Of a stretch of 64,000 bases of DNA, positions 39,906 through 50,209 are shown in pieces. Position 1 is the first letter of the stretch, and each line of letters opens with the position of its first letter. This stretch comes from Xenorhabdus hominickii. GTDB taxonomy: Bacteria > Pseudomonadota > Gammaproteobacteria > Enterobacterales > Enterobacteriaceae. The stretch covers positions 141,658-205,657 of the forward strand of contig NZ_NJAI01000006.1 of assembly GCF_002632725.1 (NCBI RefSeq). Reading direction: 5' to 3'. The position numbers and the translations under genes were made by a program. Below the pieces are notes generated by a model. That model had not been told where the DNA came from and ran no database searches. It worked only from the letters and a program-made list of their open reading frames with translations.

Positions 39906-42900
39906 ATGCCCAATAATAGCTATCAATCGCTGCTTGTGTCCGCGCAGGCAACCCTTAAAGAGATGCAGCGCAAACCGGATATCAAGGCGTTGCTCCAGTC
40001 TATCAAGCAAGGGTTTAGTGAAAGTGGTCACAGGTGGACTCCTGAACTGCTCAAAAAGCATAAAGTGTTGTCAAAGACGCTGGAAAAGAATGCTTATATA
40101 CGCTATAGCAATGACAGGCCGATTGGTGTCAGTGGACTCGATGAAGGTGAGCAACAGTTATTTGTCAGTTATGTCAAAGCACTGTCGGCTCGTACCTCGA
40201 CGGTCGATATCTTGGTACAAGGCAACGAGAAGACAGCTTTATCTGCTCAAACCGATACCGCTCTGGGCGGTGCTGACGCCTTCCGAGTGATTCCCAAGGA
40301 TTTCAAGCAACGTCATGGTACCCGAGCCAAGATTGGTGCAAGGCTAACTATCAATGTTGACAAGGCTCATTTCAACTCACTTGCCAATGCGTTGACCCAA
40401 TTGTTCAACGATGATAATCGTGGCTGGCTGGAGCAGGCCAAAATTATGGGCCCGAAAAATTTGGGCCGCCGTACCGACCAAGCCGTGATCTACCTATCCA
40501 GCGCAGGTGTTGAACACGCCCATGCTATCGGCAATAAGCTCAGTGAATTGTTACCGGCGACAGCCTTTATCGAACATACTCCGACTGGCATGTATCGCGT
40601 AGGCAAAGGCATTGCCTATTCTGAAACGGTTGAAGGTGAATCGAGTAGTCATGGTCAATCCCGAGCACAGTTGATAGCGGTAGCAGGCACAGAATCTTTG
40701 CTCACCAATACTTCGATCGAGAGAACTCTGCCGCGCACCTTGCAGGAGCGCGGGTATGATATCCAAAACCCAGCATTACTCGCACAATCGATACGGGATA
40801 GTGAACTCAAGGGTGGGCTAGTGCCTATGAGTGGTAGAACCGAATCCCGTCAGGGCAGCAACGATATTCAACAGTTTGCCATCGATCCTGAATTGTTTGC
40901 TAAATCCAATACTATCAGTGTCGAGATATTGGCCAGAGCAGGGCGACTCCCGGCAGAGGGACGTGCCCAGTTGGTGAAGATTAAGAACGGCTTATACGAG
41001 GTCGAATACTCTGCTCAAAGCACGAATGATATTGCTGAGGGAGGCGCTAGCAGCGTACCTGCGTATTTCCTCGGTTATAACGGTGCAAATCAGTCCAATA
41101 CGTTGCCAGCCTATGTGGATATTCCTAAGCATGCGGTTCCAGGAAGTTTTCTGTTTACTGGGTCATTGTCGGGATGTTCGATTGTGGTGACCAACCTTGA
41201 TGCTAATACTTACCGAGTCTACCACGACGGTCGGGTCAATAGTTCGCTGCTGTATGACAATGTGGTCATGGCAGTGGACTATCAGGATTATCAGATAGCA
41301 GGCACCGCTGAAGGTCTCGCTGCAGCGTACATGCAATACGTTAATGATGAATGGCAGTTGGTGTTCCAGCGCCAGGAATATCAGCGAGACGGCCACATGA
41401 TCTGGCCGAAGTTGCGCAATGGTGAGGAATCAATATCGATTAAGGTTGCTGATAGCCAAATGGCTGAGCGTAACCAAGCCCAATTTACAACTTACCGTGA
41501 AAATATTCATCAAAAACTCAAAAAGATCGCTACTCAGTTCGGAGTATCAATCGAAGGGATCTCTGATGGTGTTTACGAAGCGGGAGAGTTTTCTCCTCAT
41601 CATCCGGCGATTGCTGCGTGGCTTGAGCTACGAGATAAGGTTCAAGCCGAGATCACGGCAGACATTCAGCAGTTGACGGACCGACGAAGAGAACTCTATC
41701 AGACCCAGGGCAGCATCAGAGACCGTTCTCAGCTTACCCTGATTGATCAACAGATAAAGCAGATCAATATCACGCTGGAGTTCTACAAGGAACAATACGA
41801 TTCAGTTTTGCGTGAAGTGTTCTCCGTCGAACAAAGCTGGTTATGGCAGCAGATCAAGTCCAAGGACGGTATAGATGCAGTGTTGCGGATTAATGATACC
41901 TCTATCCAAGGAGGCGGTCGGGAACGCGAGCGTAACTTGGGCGAGCGTTATGCTATTGCTGAAGCTTATCAGCAAGGCGAACAGAGTACCGAGTTTACTG
42001 ATGGCCTGCATAACTTCCAAGATATCAGCATCCCAGGTTTTAATGACAGGATGTCGGCCTTAGAGATGAAAAGCCTGTTTTTTGACAACCAGCTTACCCC
42101 TAAACAGCGGGGGGCCTTGAGTGGTCGCATCACTGAAGCCAGTCGGGCTGAATACATCGACAAAGTATTGAAGCAGACAGCGGTGTTCAGTGAGGATTTT
42201 CAGCGTGCTGGTAGCAGCTTCAGTCATTTGGTACCACAAGATTTTTATCTGTCATTGATCGGAGATGTGTCTGGTGGCCGTTGTTATCCCTTAGTCAGGG
42301 CCATGGCTGTGGCGCTGGCCAGCAATGGCGAGGCAGGTATCAACAGTCTGGTGGAAAAACTCTTCTTGGCCGCTGCTGCTCCTCAGGAAGGCAGTTCTAC
42401 ATTGTTAAAAAACAGTTTGGCAAGATTGCACTCCAATGTTGAGGCCGTGCAGGCGTCAACGGTGCGGGGTCAGGTTACGTTGCCTGAGGTTGTTTCCTTG
42501 TTAGAGGGCACAACCGGGACCTCGGTGTTCGCTCTCAATACCCGAAATCATTCGATGATGGTGGGATGTACTGCCGGAAATGAAGGTCGTCGTTACTATT
42601 TCTATGACCCAAATGTCGGGATTTTTGCATTCGACGATTCGACCAGTTTCTCCAGTGCCATGAATAAACATTTGGTGAAGCGCAATATGGCTGTTCACTA
42701 TGGCTCGCTTGGTAGTAAGTCGGTCCCTGCCTTTAATTTGGTAGAGATCGATCCTGAGAAGATGGCAAGGGTACCTGTGGGCAATGGTTTGGATGTCGCT
42801 GACTTAACCCGTCCCGATGAACTGGCCACCGTCATAGAGCAACGGCAGTGGGTCAAACAAACGGTTAATGCCCAGGTGAAAATTGCTGAGGATGCCCAGT

Positions 42901-45900
42901 TACACACTGCATTGGCTACTTTCGATGCTGAGAAATGGGGAGCAAAATTCGATGAAGCGATGACAAAGCTTGCTCAGGAAAATAAGCTTGGTCAGCACTG
43001 GATGCCCGTGATTGGCAATACCGAGGATCAGGGTGAAGGCCGCTACAGCGTCCAATTCATCAATCGTGATCACCCTGAGGAGATTCATTGGGTGAGCAGC
43101 AACGATGCCACTTTTGTCGAGTTCCGCCGTTTCATTGATGAACATATGTTCACTCTGAATCAGCATTTCACCCTCGAACGCGGTCAGATACGGCCCAAAG
43201 GTGGTGTCAGCGAGGTAGCTTCGGTTGATGGGCTGAATGCAGGGTTTGCGGTACAGACGCTGATCCAGTGGTTTGCCGACAAGAACCGCCACGATGCTGC
43301 AAATGGAATAACTTCGCTTGATCTGGCTACCGCACTCAAAATCCACAGTTACCTTAATTATGCTCAAATGGTTCACAGTGGCGTGAATGACGTAACCAAA
43401 GTTACCGAGTTGGTGCGCACGGCATTGCGTGGCGAAGTGCTGGTCGCTGAAACTTCGCTCAAAGGATATTCTTCAGCTTTGGCTCATACCGTCAACGAAG
43501 GTATCGGTGTGCTTTTTGGTGGGGCCGCTGTTGTGTTGGATGCCTATGAACTGGCTCATGCCGAAACTGAGACACAGAAGGCCGTGTTCGGAACCCAATT
43601 GGCGTTCGATTCAGCCAGCTTCGTCACTGGTACTGCCGGAATAGGTGCTGGGCTGATTGGCGCCTCGACGACTGCGGCTGTACTCGGTGGGGCTGGAGTG
43701 ATTCTTGGTGGGCTTGCGGTGGGCTTTACGGCGCTGGCTCAAGCCTTTGGTGCGGTCGCTGAGGATGCCAAAGCGGTGGGGCGTTACTTTGATATGCTTG
43801 ACAAGGCTTACAAAGGTAATGGCTATCGTTATGACAGAGAGAAGGGAGTATTGGTACCTCTGGCCGGCGCTGTGATCAAAACCCTTGATTTGCGCAATAG
43901 TCAGATCGATTTCGACAGTCAATACATTTATCGCACCCATTCAGGCTCTACCGGTTCTGGGGAAATCAATTATTTCTTCTGGATCGGCGATTTTCCAAAG
44001 ATGGTACATGACCGTAAACAAGCAATTGAGGTACGCAGCGGAATTGGTTACAAGGATGCTTCTCATAGACTCGACCACAGCGACAGCAATGTGCTGATTC
44101 TGCCGGGAACACCCAAATCCTTTATCAAGTATGAATACATGCAGCTCCCTGGCGCAACTATGCGTCACGATACTGGCTTTGATGTCATTCGCAGGCTCGA
44201 AGAAGACAAGCGGTTTGACTACGACTTCTACATCTTCCCAGGTGAAGTTACTATCCGTAGGATTCATCAGGAGTATGTGGCGACACCGATCGAAGTGGTG
44301 CTAGACCAGCACAGCAGGAAACTTATAGTGCCTGAGCTCCCCAAGGAGCTGCATGGATACCTGCATTATGAGATCAAAGGTGCAGGAGGCGAGTACCTGA
44401 TCGGGCTGAATGAAGGTACCAGCGTGAAGCTTACGAGTGACGTTCCCAACCCGGATGGTAGTGGCAATATACCGTCGCGCTGGATCATTGATAGCAGCCA
44501 GCTTTCCAGCGATACCATCAAAGTTTCGGAGAAACAACTGGAAGTCGGTGGGGTGGTAGTCGAGCTCGACCCGATTCAGAATGGACGGGTGCTGGTGGTC
44601 AATAGCAAGGGCGATGTACATGAAGTTGACTTCTCTAACCAAAAAGCTCTGGTGGTAAGCGAAGATGCAAGTAAGTGGCAAGTGCCCGGTCAGAAAATTG
44701 AGCAGCATCTGAGTGATCTGGCTAAAGCACATCAGTTGCACGGGCAGTATGTGGTAGTAGAAAACTATAGCCACAACGATCGTGATGTTGGTCGGGCTTT
44801 CTATGATGTGACTAAAAAGCGGATGCTGTTCACCGACACTACCCACGAACAGGCCAAACATGCTCAACTGGGTGCTGTGATGGGCGACCAAGCCTATTTC
44901 TACGATGCCGACAACGCGGTGGCGTGGCGGGTAGACATTGCTACCGGACAGGTCGATGCGCAGTTTGAACCATGGTTCAACACGAATGAGGGCCAGATCA
45001 GTCGGCTATGGCAAGAGGGGGATGCAGTCTACCTTGCACGCCGTTACCAGCTGAATGGGAGAAAAGCTGAGTTGGGCTATCGGATCATCGGTGACCGAAT
45101 GGAGTTGGTCAGTGCGGTGGGTGATGATGCGTTGCTTCAACTTTCGGCACGCACCAGCCAGCATGGTGATAAGCTCAAATCCATACTTCAAGGCTACGAG
45201 AACAATACGCCCCAGCGTGAGACACCGACATATACGTTGGGTACACGGCTGATCCGGCCGACCAGTGCCGAACTGGTCACCGTGTTCGGTAAGGATGCAG
45301 CTGGCGTGGCGCATCGCTACTGGATACGTACCAACGATGGTACGTTGATTAAGCCGAATCTGGCCCCCCCAGAGGATCAGACCTTGCATTTTGAGGAGCA
45401 CGAACAGACCCGTAGTGCTTGGCAGATCCCGGCTGACCTCGTGTTAGCGGGCAGCATTACCCGCCCCGCCAATACAGAAGTGTTCTTTTTCTACAGCAAA
45501 GAGCAAAAGGTTCTGTTCCGTCAGGAAGGTTCGGGTCAGGCTGTTCTCGATGCCAACCATCCCAGTGCATTGCGCGTCAACACTCCAGCATTGGCCAACG
45601 TGGTCAACCTGAACGGTAGTTTGCTCGCCATCACCGAGGATGGGCGTGTGGCCCAGATCGATGCGTTGGGGCAACTCAGCTACGAAGCAGTCAACGAGCA
45701 TTGGCTCAAGGGTCGGCCTCTCTGGTGGCAGGATCTGGCCAGCGTCACAGATAGCAGAGCCACTCTGGCAGTATTTGGGGTCAAGGGTTCTGATGGCAAG
45801 AGTCTGCTGCCAGTGTGGTACCACAACGGTAAGGTGGTAGTGGCTTCGGCGGCACTACAGGGTAAATCGCTTCAGTTTTTGGGATTTGAAGCGGATGGCG

Positions 45901-47120
45901 CCTCTGCACGGCTATTCGAGGCCGAAAGCGGTAAGCTGTATCACCAGCCAACCATGACCGAGAATGCGTTGGCCGCTGCCTTTGGTACTGACCAAGTGCT
46001 TAGCGCCTCGGCACAACTTCCTACTGCCAGTGAGTTGACACCAGGGTTGTCTTTCAAGGAAGTGCAACAAGTTGATGTCGGTATGCGCCTGATTACAGTC
46101 GGGGGTGAGATTCTGTTGCGAACGAATAATGGCAAGTTGCAGTTAGCTGGTGTTGACAAAGATTGGTTGCAGCACCATTTTTACAAAGAATGGCTACGAG
46201 ACGATATGGTTCTTCTGTCACGGGAGCTTACTGAACTCGCTGATCAGTGGCAGGCTAAAGGGGTACTGACCTTGCAGGATGACAATATGCGAAGCTGGTT
46301 CGATGTTAGCAGTGGTCAGATATTTTCAAATAATGAAATCCCTGTCTCGGACAAGCTGCGTTTCGTGGGGACCAATGCAGAAGAAAAGACGGCGTATATA
46401 TATGACCAGACGACTCAGGCGCTGTATAAGAGCGATGGCGGTAAGGCAATAATACTTAATCATTTCATCGGATTGGATCGCATCAATTCGTCTCTGTTAG
46501 TTCAAGGAGGGAAGGCCAATGACACTCTGACTCTACCGATCATTGACGGTGTTGATAGTTTGGTGCTGTATGGCGGGGCTAATAACGATACCTATCGACT
46601 CAGTAAGGAGATGTGGACCCACTATCGTACGGTTATCATCGATAATGAGGATCCGAGCCAAGCCTTGGATCGCTTGATCCTACCGATAGCCAAGCCTGAG
46701 AGCATTTTGGTGAGTCGGCGCAATGATGACCTGATGTTGACCGACTCCGACAACGGAACGGCTTTAGTGGTACGCCAGGTATTTGGTAGCCAGGCCAAGA
46801 ATCATCAACATCTGCATATCAATCTGAAGGGAGCTTTGTCGGCAATTGACGTAGAGCACTTAGTCAAGAATGTTAGCAAACAGAGTGACACCGATAGGAT
46901 GTTGATGGATTTATCCTGGGCCAGTAGGCGATCAAACATGACGGCCCATTCAGTTACCACTGCCTCAAAGGTTGAAGAGCTGAGTCTGGCGAATCTGATT
47001 GGGGCCATGGCCTCATTCCCTGATACTGGCAGTGCCTACGGGCACTTGCCGCAAGGTTTTGCGCCTGCTAAGGCCGAACAGCCGTTTTTGATACCTGATT
47101 CTACTCCTGTCATAAAGTAA
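39906..47120 (+). CDS. Giant multidomain toxin: HopA1-like region, C58 protease, TcdA/TcdB pore-forming domain
   Basis: A 2404-residue protein. Residues about 140-260 (ARLTINVDKAHFNSLANAL, IMGPKNLGRRTDQAVIYL) look like the HopA1 effector family. Residues about 640-910 hold a YopT-like cysteine-protease triad: Cys near 791 in GGRCYPLVRAM, His near 881 in TRNHSMMVG, Asp near 900 in YFYDPNVGIF. Residues about 1200-1560 match the TcdA/TcdB pore-forming/translocation domain also present in LifA/Efa1: a long hydrophobic stretch 1245-1283, then FDSQYIYRT, NYFFWIGDFPKMV, LPGTPKSFIKYEY, PGATMRHDTGF and YEIKGAGGEYLIGLNEG. The last 800 residues are beta-repeat-like, with an RTX-like patch near 2215 (VLYGGANNDTYRLS). 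No DxD glycosyltransferase is seen. It would be a host-cell toxin delivered by endocytosis. No signal peptide. AAGGA precedes ATG 39906. The GC content is above that of the flanks. Confidence 0.88.
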   Translation: MPNNSYQSLLVSAQATLKEMQRKPDIKALLQSIKQGFSESGHRWTPELLKKHKVLSKTLEKNAYIRYSNDRPIGVSGLDEGEQQLFVSYVKALSARTSTVDILVQGNEKTALSAQTDTALGGADAFRVIPKDFKQRHGTRAKIGARLTINVDKAHFNSLANALTQLFNDDNRGWLEQAKIMGPKNLGRRTDQAVIYLSSAGVEHAHAIGNKLSELLPATAFIEHTPTGMYRVGKGIAYSETVEGESSSHGQSRAQLIAVAGTESLLTNTSIERTLPRTLQERGYDIQNPALLAQSIRDSELKGGLVPMSGRTESRQGSNDIQQFAIDPELFAKSNTISVEILARAGRLPAEGRAQLVKIKNGLYEVEYSAQSTNDIAEGGASSVPAYFLGYNGANQSNTLPAYVDIPKHAVPGSFLFTGSLSGCSIVVTNLDANTYRVYHDGRVNSSLLYDNVVMAVDYQDYQIAGTAEGLAAAYMQYVNDEWQLVFQRQEYQRDGHMIWPKLRNGEESISIKVADSQMAERNQAQFTTYRENIHQKLKKIATQFGVSIEGISDGVYEAGEFSPHHPAIAAWLELRDKVQAEITADIQQLTDRRRELYQTQGSIRDRSQLTLIDQQIKQINITLEFYKEQYDSVLREVFSVEQSWLWQQIKSKDGIDAVLRINDTSIQGGGRERERNLGERYAIAEAYQQGEQSTEFTDGLHNFQDISIPGFNDRMSALEMKSLFFDNQLTPKQRGALSGRITEASRAEYIDKVLKQTAVFSEDFQRAGSSFSHLVPQDFYLSLIGDVSGGRCYPLVRAMAVALASNGEAGINSLVEKLFLAAAAPQEGSSTLLKNSLARLHSNVEAVQASTVRGQVTLPEVVSLLEGTTGTSVFALNTRNHSMMVGCTAGNEGRRYYFYDPNVGIFAFDDSTSFSSAMNKHLVKRNMAVHYGSLGSKSVPAFNLVEIDPEKMARVPVGNGLDVADLTRPDELATVIEQRQWVKQTVNAQVKIAEDAQLHTALATFDAEKWGAKFDEAMTKLAQENKLGQHWMPVIGNTEDQGEGRYSVQFINRDHPEEIHWVSSNDATFVEFRRFIDEHMFTLNQHFTLERGQIRPKGGVSEVASVDGLNAGFAVQTLIQWFADKNRHDAANGITSLDLATALKIHSYLNYAQMVHSGVNDVTKVTELVRTALRGEVLVAETSLKGYSSALAHTVNEGIGVLFGGAAVVLDAYELAHAETETQKAVFGTQLAFDSASFVTGTAGIGAGLIGASTTAAVLGGAGVILGGLAVGFTALAQAFGAVAEDAKAVGRYFDMLDKAYKGNGYRYDREKGVLVPLAGAVIKTLDLRNSQIDFDSQYIYRTHSGSTGSGEINYFFWIGDFPKMVHDRKQAIEVRSGIGYKDASHRLDHSDSNVLILPGTPKSFIKYEYMQLPGATMRHDTGFDVIRRLEEDKRFDYDFYIFPGEVTIRRIHQEYVATPIEVVLDQHSRKLIVPELPKELHGYLHYEIKGAGGEYLIGLNEGTSVKLTSDVPNPDGSGNIPSRWIIDSSQLSSDTIKVSEKQLEVGGVVVELDPIQNGRVLVVNSKGDVHEVDFSNQKALVVSEDASKWQVPGQKIEQHLSDLAKAHQLHGQYVVVENYSHNDRDVGRAFYDVTKKRMLFTDTTHEQAKHAQLGAVMGDQAYFYDADNAVAWRVDIATGQVDAQFEPWFNTNEGQISRLWQEGDAVYLARRYQLNGRKAELGYRIIGDRMELVSAVGDDALLQLSARTSQHGDKLKSILQGYENNTPQRETPTYTLGTRLIRPTSAELVTVFGKDAAGVAHRYWIRTNDGTLIKPNLAPPEDQTLHFEEHEQTRSAWQIPADLVLAGSITRPANTEVFFFYSKEQKVLFRQEGSGQAVLDANHPSALRVNTPALANVVNLNGSLLAITEDGRVAQIDALGQLSYEAVNEHWLKGRPLWWQDLASVTDSRATLAVFGVKGSDGKSLLPVWYHNGKVVVASAALQGKSLQFLGFEADGASARLFEAESGKLYHQPTMTENALAAAFGTDQVLSASAQLPTASELTPGLSFKEVQQVDVGMRLITVGGEILLRTNNGKLQLAGVDKDWLQHHFYKEWLRDDMVLLSRELTELADQWQAKGVLTLQDDNMRSWFDVSSGQIFSNNEIPVSDKLRFVGTNAEEKTAYIYDQTTQALYKSDGGKAIILNHFIGLDRINSSLLVQGGKANDTLTLPIIDGVDSLVLYGGANNDTYRLSKEMWTHYRTVIIDNEDPSQALDRLILPIAKPESILVSRRNDDLMLTDSDNGTALVVRQVFGSQAKNHQHLHINLKGALSAIDVEHLVKNVSKQSDTDRMLMDLSWASRRSNMTAHSVTTASKVEELSLANLIGAMASFPDTGSAYGHLPQGFAPAKAEQPFLIPDSTPVIK

Positions 47121-47131
47121 CTACGAGAAAC

Positions 47132-47168
47132 AACAGGAGGGGCTAAATGCCGCTCCTGTTTCTGTTTA
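47132..47168 (+). terminator. Intrinsic terminator after the toxin gene
   Basis: AACAGGAG (47132-47139) pairs with CTCCTGTT (47153-47160) and is followed by TCTGTTTATT, 12 bp after the toxin stop codon. Confidence 0.75.
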
Positions 47169-47195
47169 TTCAACCAAAATTGCGGTTTGTCGAAA

Positions 47196-47708
47196 TTACA
47201 TGATTTTATTCCTGTTTTTATACCATGAAATAAAAAGATTTAGAGTTCCTCCCCAGAAAACACCATCAAAAATACCACTGAGTAAGCCGAACAGTAGATT
47301 ATAATGTAATGAATGCAGTAACACTGGGTGGATGCTTAACATGGCAGTCATAACAAATTTACTTACAAAAGTAATGACAATCAATATCAGTGTCAGAGAA
47401 GTACCCGAGCGAATAATTAAAGTGCTGTCAGATTTTTCTTTCAATCGTGGCTGAGATTTCCAAAGTACCCAACCAATCGCAATTCCGACAATTAGACCTG
47501 CTACCATTGTTATTAATGATAAATCTGAAAAGTAGGTTTTGTAGAGGACGCTATGTACTCCCCAAACTAAAAATACGATAGGTAACAAGAAAATGCGTTC
47601 TATACGCATTTCACGATCGCTCAAAGCCTTAATTCCTTTCATAACAAGAAATACAAAAAGAATCCAAACCCAGACAGGCGTGTCTTTTATAGTGGCGATG
47701 AGTGACAT
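47196..47708 (-). CDS. DUF6622 family membrane protein
   Basis: A 170-residue protein with five hydrophobic segments. The N-terminus IKDTPVWVWILFVFLVMKGIKALSDREM followed by RIFLLPIVFLVWGVHSV is characteristic of the small DUF6622 inner-membrane proteins. Function unknown. It converges on the toxin gene. ATG at 47708 with GGAGAA upstream. Confidence 0.75.
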   Translation of the reverse strand: MSLIATIKDTPVWVWILFVFLVMKGIKALSDREMRIERIFLLPIVFLVWGVHSVLYKTYFSDLSLITMVAGLIVGIAIGWVLWKSQPRLKEKSDSTLIIRSGTSLTLILIVITFVSKFVMTAMLSIHPVLLHSLHYNLLFGLLSGIFDGVFWGGTLNLFISWYKNRNKIM

Positions 47709-47953
47709 GTTATTCTCCGTTAATCTTCTTCATGTAAGAAATATCTAACCTAAATGATTTAGATTTTTTCTGTCATGCGCTCTCATTATTGTTGGTAAAT
47801 ACTTAGATATGAGCATAGTGAACATAACCAAACTTAAAGAGGATAAATGAGAAGATGCCCTTGATACAAAAATATAGCTTATTATTTCATTAGATCACTT
47901 TTCCGTCGAAACATATCTTGTATCATCAATTTTAGCCGGACTCGCCGATATTG

Positions 47954-48256
47954 GGTCATGACTCAAATTTATTGATAATGGCAAATGTTCAGATAATACC
48001 CAATGACGTCGTCATGCATTTTTACAGGTTTTGAAAAAGACAATGTTTTGCGAGTGAGTCTTGCTAAATGCTGACGAATATTCAGGTTATGCCTCTCTAT
48101 GCGCTGTGTATAGCGCTTGCTGACCAGAATTGGAGCGTCCATTACGGTGGACTCTTTAACTGCACAACAAGATGGGCAGGTAACACCAATCATTGTCATC
48201 TGAATGTTCTCTAAATAGGCATATTGTACATGATTCAATAAATTGATATCACGACC
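47954..48256 (-). mobile_element. IS1 with internal deletion (about 303 bp)
   Basis: Both IS1-type ends are present: GGTCATGACTCAAATTTATT at 47954 and, inverted, GGTCGTGATATCAATTTATT ending at 48256. Between them the first codons of InsA ([18 protein letters not shown], with the CxxC zinc-finger start) are joined to the C-terminus of InsB ([33 protein letters not shown]). The fused frame is open for about 74 residues. The transposase core is gone. No matching 9-bp flanks were seen. Confidence 0.8.
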
Positions 48257-48482
48257 AAAAACTCGGGTGCCGACGTGTGAGCAGAACAAAATTAAGATAG
48301 ATGCTACTTCCATGCATGATAGCCAATACTGTGATGCAGTTCTTGATGGGATAAATACGAATCGGTGTATTTATGCGGATGACGTATCGTCATTTTGAGT
48401 GGGATGAGCTTTTAGCCATCCCCTAAAATGTGAGACTCTGGTGTTCAGGGGCTTTTTATCATCAGAAGCAGGAGAAGAAGCT

Positions 48483-48872
48483 ATGTTTACCGTAAAACAA
48501 ATTATCGAGAACGCAACCTCACTGTATGAAACCCAGGAGATCACCATTGCCCGGGAAGGTTCGCCTCAGTGGAAACAGGCATTTGAATTAGCAAACGAGT
48601 TGAGGATTAAAAACCCAGACATACTTGAGTTCACGTCACCTATCTATGCAGATGAAGATATGACCAAAGTTTTGCGCGAAGAAAGTATTCTCAGTACTGA
48701 GCGTGATAATGTATCACTGGATGATTGTATAGCCATTGTCTGCTCAACACTCCCAATCCCTGCGTTTCCAGAAGCTCCAGAACAGGGTGGATGTGGGTAT
48801 CAGTTCCTCTACAAAGGGGATCAGCTTTATATTACCAATGACAGTGGTGCTATAGTCGAAGCCGTCAAATAA
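48483..48872 (+). CDS. Small acidic protein of unknown function (129 aa)
   Basis: ATG 48483 is preferred because GGAGAAGAAG stands just before it; a GTG at 48441 would add 14 residues. The product (MFTVKQIIENATSLYETQEITIAREG, then FELANELRIKNPDILEF, and a Gly-rich CGYQFLYKGDQLYITNDSGA tail) is acidic and soluble. It has the look of phage accessory proteins, but I cannot name a family. A perfect hairpin CAGCCCCT-AAAACTC-AGGGGCTG follows the stop (about 48878-48902) without a T-run. A related GGGGCTTTTTATC stands just upstream of the gene. Confidence 0.6.
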   Translation: MFTVKQIIENATSLYETQEITIAREGSPQWKQAFELANELRIKNPDILEFTSPIYADEDMTKVLREESILSTERDNVSLDDCIAIVCSTLPIPAFPEAPEQGGCGYQFLYKGDQLYITNDSGAIVEAVK

Positions 48873-49075
48873 ACCGTTCAGCCCCTAAAACTCAGGGGCT
48901 GCAAGCGTTCCGAATCGGGAGGAAATTGTTTCTGTATCCACGCCTCCGAGTAGCTAACAACGGTAATGCTGGTGGTTTCCTTACCTGTTTCATGCTTTTT
49001 GGCATCTTTTTTTGATGACAAAACTGACATTGCATAAAGAGCAATATCTTGAATGCATTACCGTTTTAGAGGGGG

Positions 49076-50209
49076 TTAATTGATAAATTCAATATCGTTT
49101 AAATAGCCCGTATTGGTAAAGTCTTTCCCATTGAAAAATCGAATAAGAAAATCGGCCAGCACATCTGGGCGTTCTACCATGACGAGATGATCCGATTTTT
49201 TTATTGTGGTGAATATTGAGCGAGGGAAAATAGAAGCGCAGACTTTGACATTTTCAGGTGGTGTAATGATATCGTATTCACCCGTTGTAAATAAGATAGG
49301 TTTGTTAAAGTTGTCAGCTCGTTCGTATTTCTTTGGTTTCAAAAGGCGCGTCTGGAGAAGTTCATATCGCTCCCCTTGATGTTGTGTTGATTCCTGCAAT
49401 GTTTTTTTTAGAAGCTTATATGTAGTATCTTTTCCTAGTATGTCAACACCGGGTTCGAGGCAGAGAATGCTTGAAATTATCTTCTCTACAGACTCCTCGT
49501 ATTTTCCTTCAGAAAGTAAGCGCAGGGCTGTATTCAATCTATCTTGTATGTGCGGTGGCTGAGTTTGCGCAGTACCAATTAATACAGCTTTATTAATTCT
49601 ATCAGGCCAATGATATGTAAATTCTAGGGCAGTAAACCCACCGTAAGAAATACCAATGAGGTTTATCGTCTGCAAAGAAAGAACATCTAGAATATGTTGG
49701 ATACATTCAGCTAGAAACTCAAAGCTTTTACCGTCTGGAATATCGTCCGCAGACCCTGTTCCCGGCAAATCAACCATGATTAGAGGACTGTCATCTTTAA
49801 GAAGGTACTCAAGATGCGGCAGGGAGTACATATCTTGGAAACCACCGGCAATAATTAGCTTTGGCACTGCTGTGGCAGCATAGATATCACCAATTACACG
49901 AAAAGCATACTTTACCCCTTGCCATTCAATTTCCCTCTTGTCTTGTGGTGGAAGACGATGAGTTGAATCGATAAAAGCAGAAAGGGATTCAACAGTTCTG
50001 AATCTAAGTACGTCACTCCAATCTATTTTCTTTCCTAAATGTTGCTCAATAAAAATTTGTATTTCAACCAAGGAAATCGAATCTGCCCCAAGACTGAAAA
50101 AGTCATCTTTGATGCTCATTGATTCTACATGTAGTACTTCTTGGCATATTTTCAGTACTTCATTTTCGGTGAGATTTAGTTTATGACTTTGTGATGATGA
50201 CGTCGTCAT
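49076..50209 (-). CDS. Stand-alone carrier-protein / alpha-beta hydrolase fusion
   Basis: A 377-residue protein. Residues 10-85 form a phosphopantetheine carrier domain with the attachment Ser in FFSLGADSISLVEIQIFI (near residue 44). Residues 110-360 form an alpha/beta hydrolase with the nucleophile elbow GISYGGFTA (Ser near 187), Asp in TTGEYDII and His in KKSDHLVMVERP completing a triad. In the NRPS/PKS context this is a PCP/ACP-thioesterase-like release unit with no A, C or KS domain attached, so it must be loaded in trans. TAGGAGA precedes ATG 50209. It could serve the trimodular system far upstream or the lost NRPS next door at 51712-52683. Confidence 0.82.
   Translation of the reverse strand: MTTSSSQSHKLNLTENEVLKICQEVLHVESMSIKDDFFSLGADSISLVEIQIFIEQHLGKKIDWSDVLRFRTVESLSAFIDSTHRLPPQDKREIEWQGVKYAFRVIGDIYAATAVPKLIIAGGFQDMYSLPHLEYLLKDDSPLIMVDLPGTGSADDIPDGKSFEFLAECIQHILDVLSLQTINLIGISYGGFTALEFTYHWPDRINKAVLIGTAQTQPPHIQDRLNTALRLLSEGKYEESVEKIISSILCLEPGVDILGKDTTYKLLKKTLQESTQHQGERYELLQTRLLKPKKYERADNFNKPILFTTGEYDIITPPENVKVCASIFPRSIFTTIKKSDHLVMVERPDVLADFLIRFFNGKDFTNTGYLNDIEFIN

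Noticed and set aside
39906..41850. N-terminal glycosyltransferase expected for a LifA/ToxB-type toxin
   Set aside because: No DxD motif in a suitable hydrophobic context was found, so it was not claimed.
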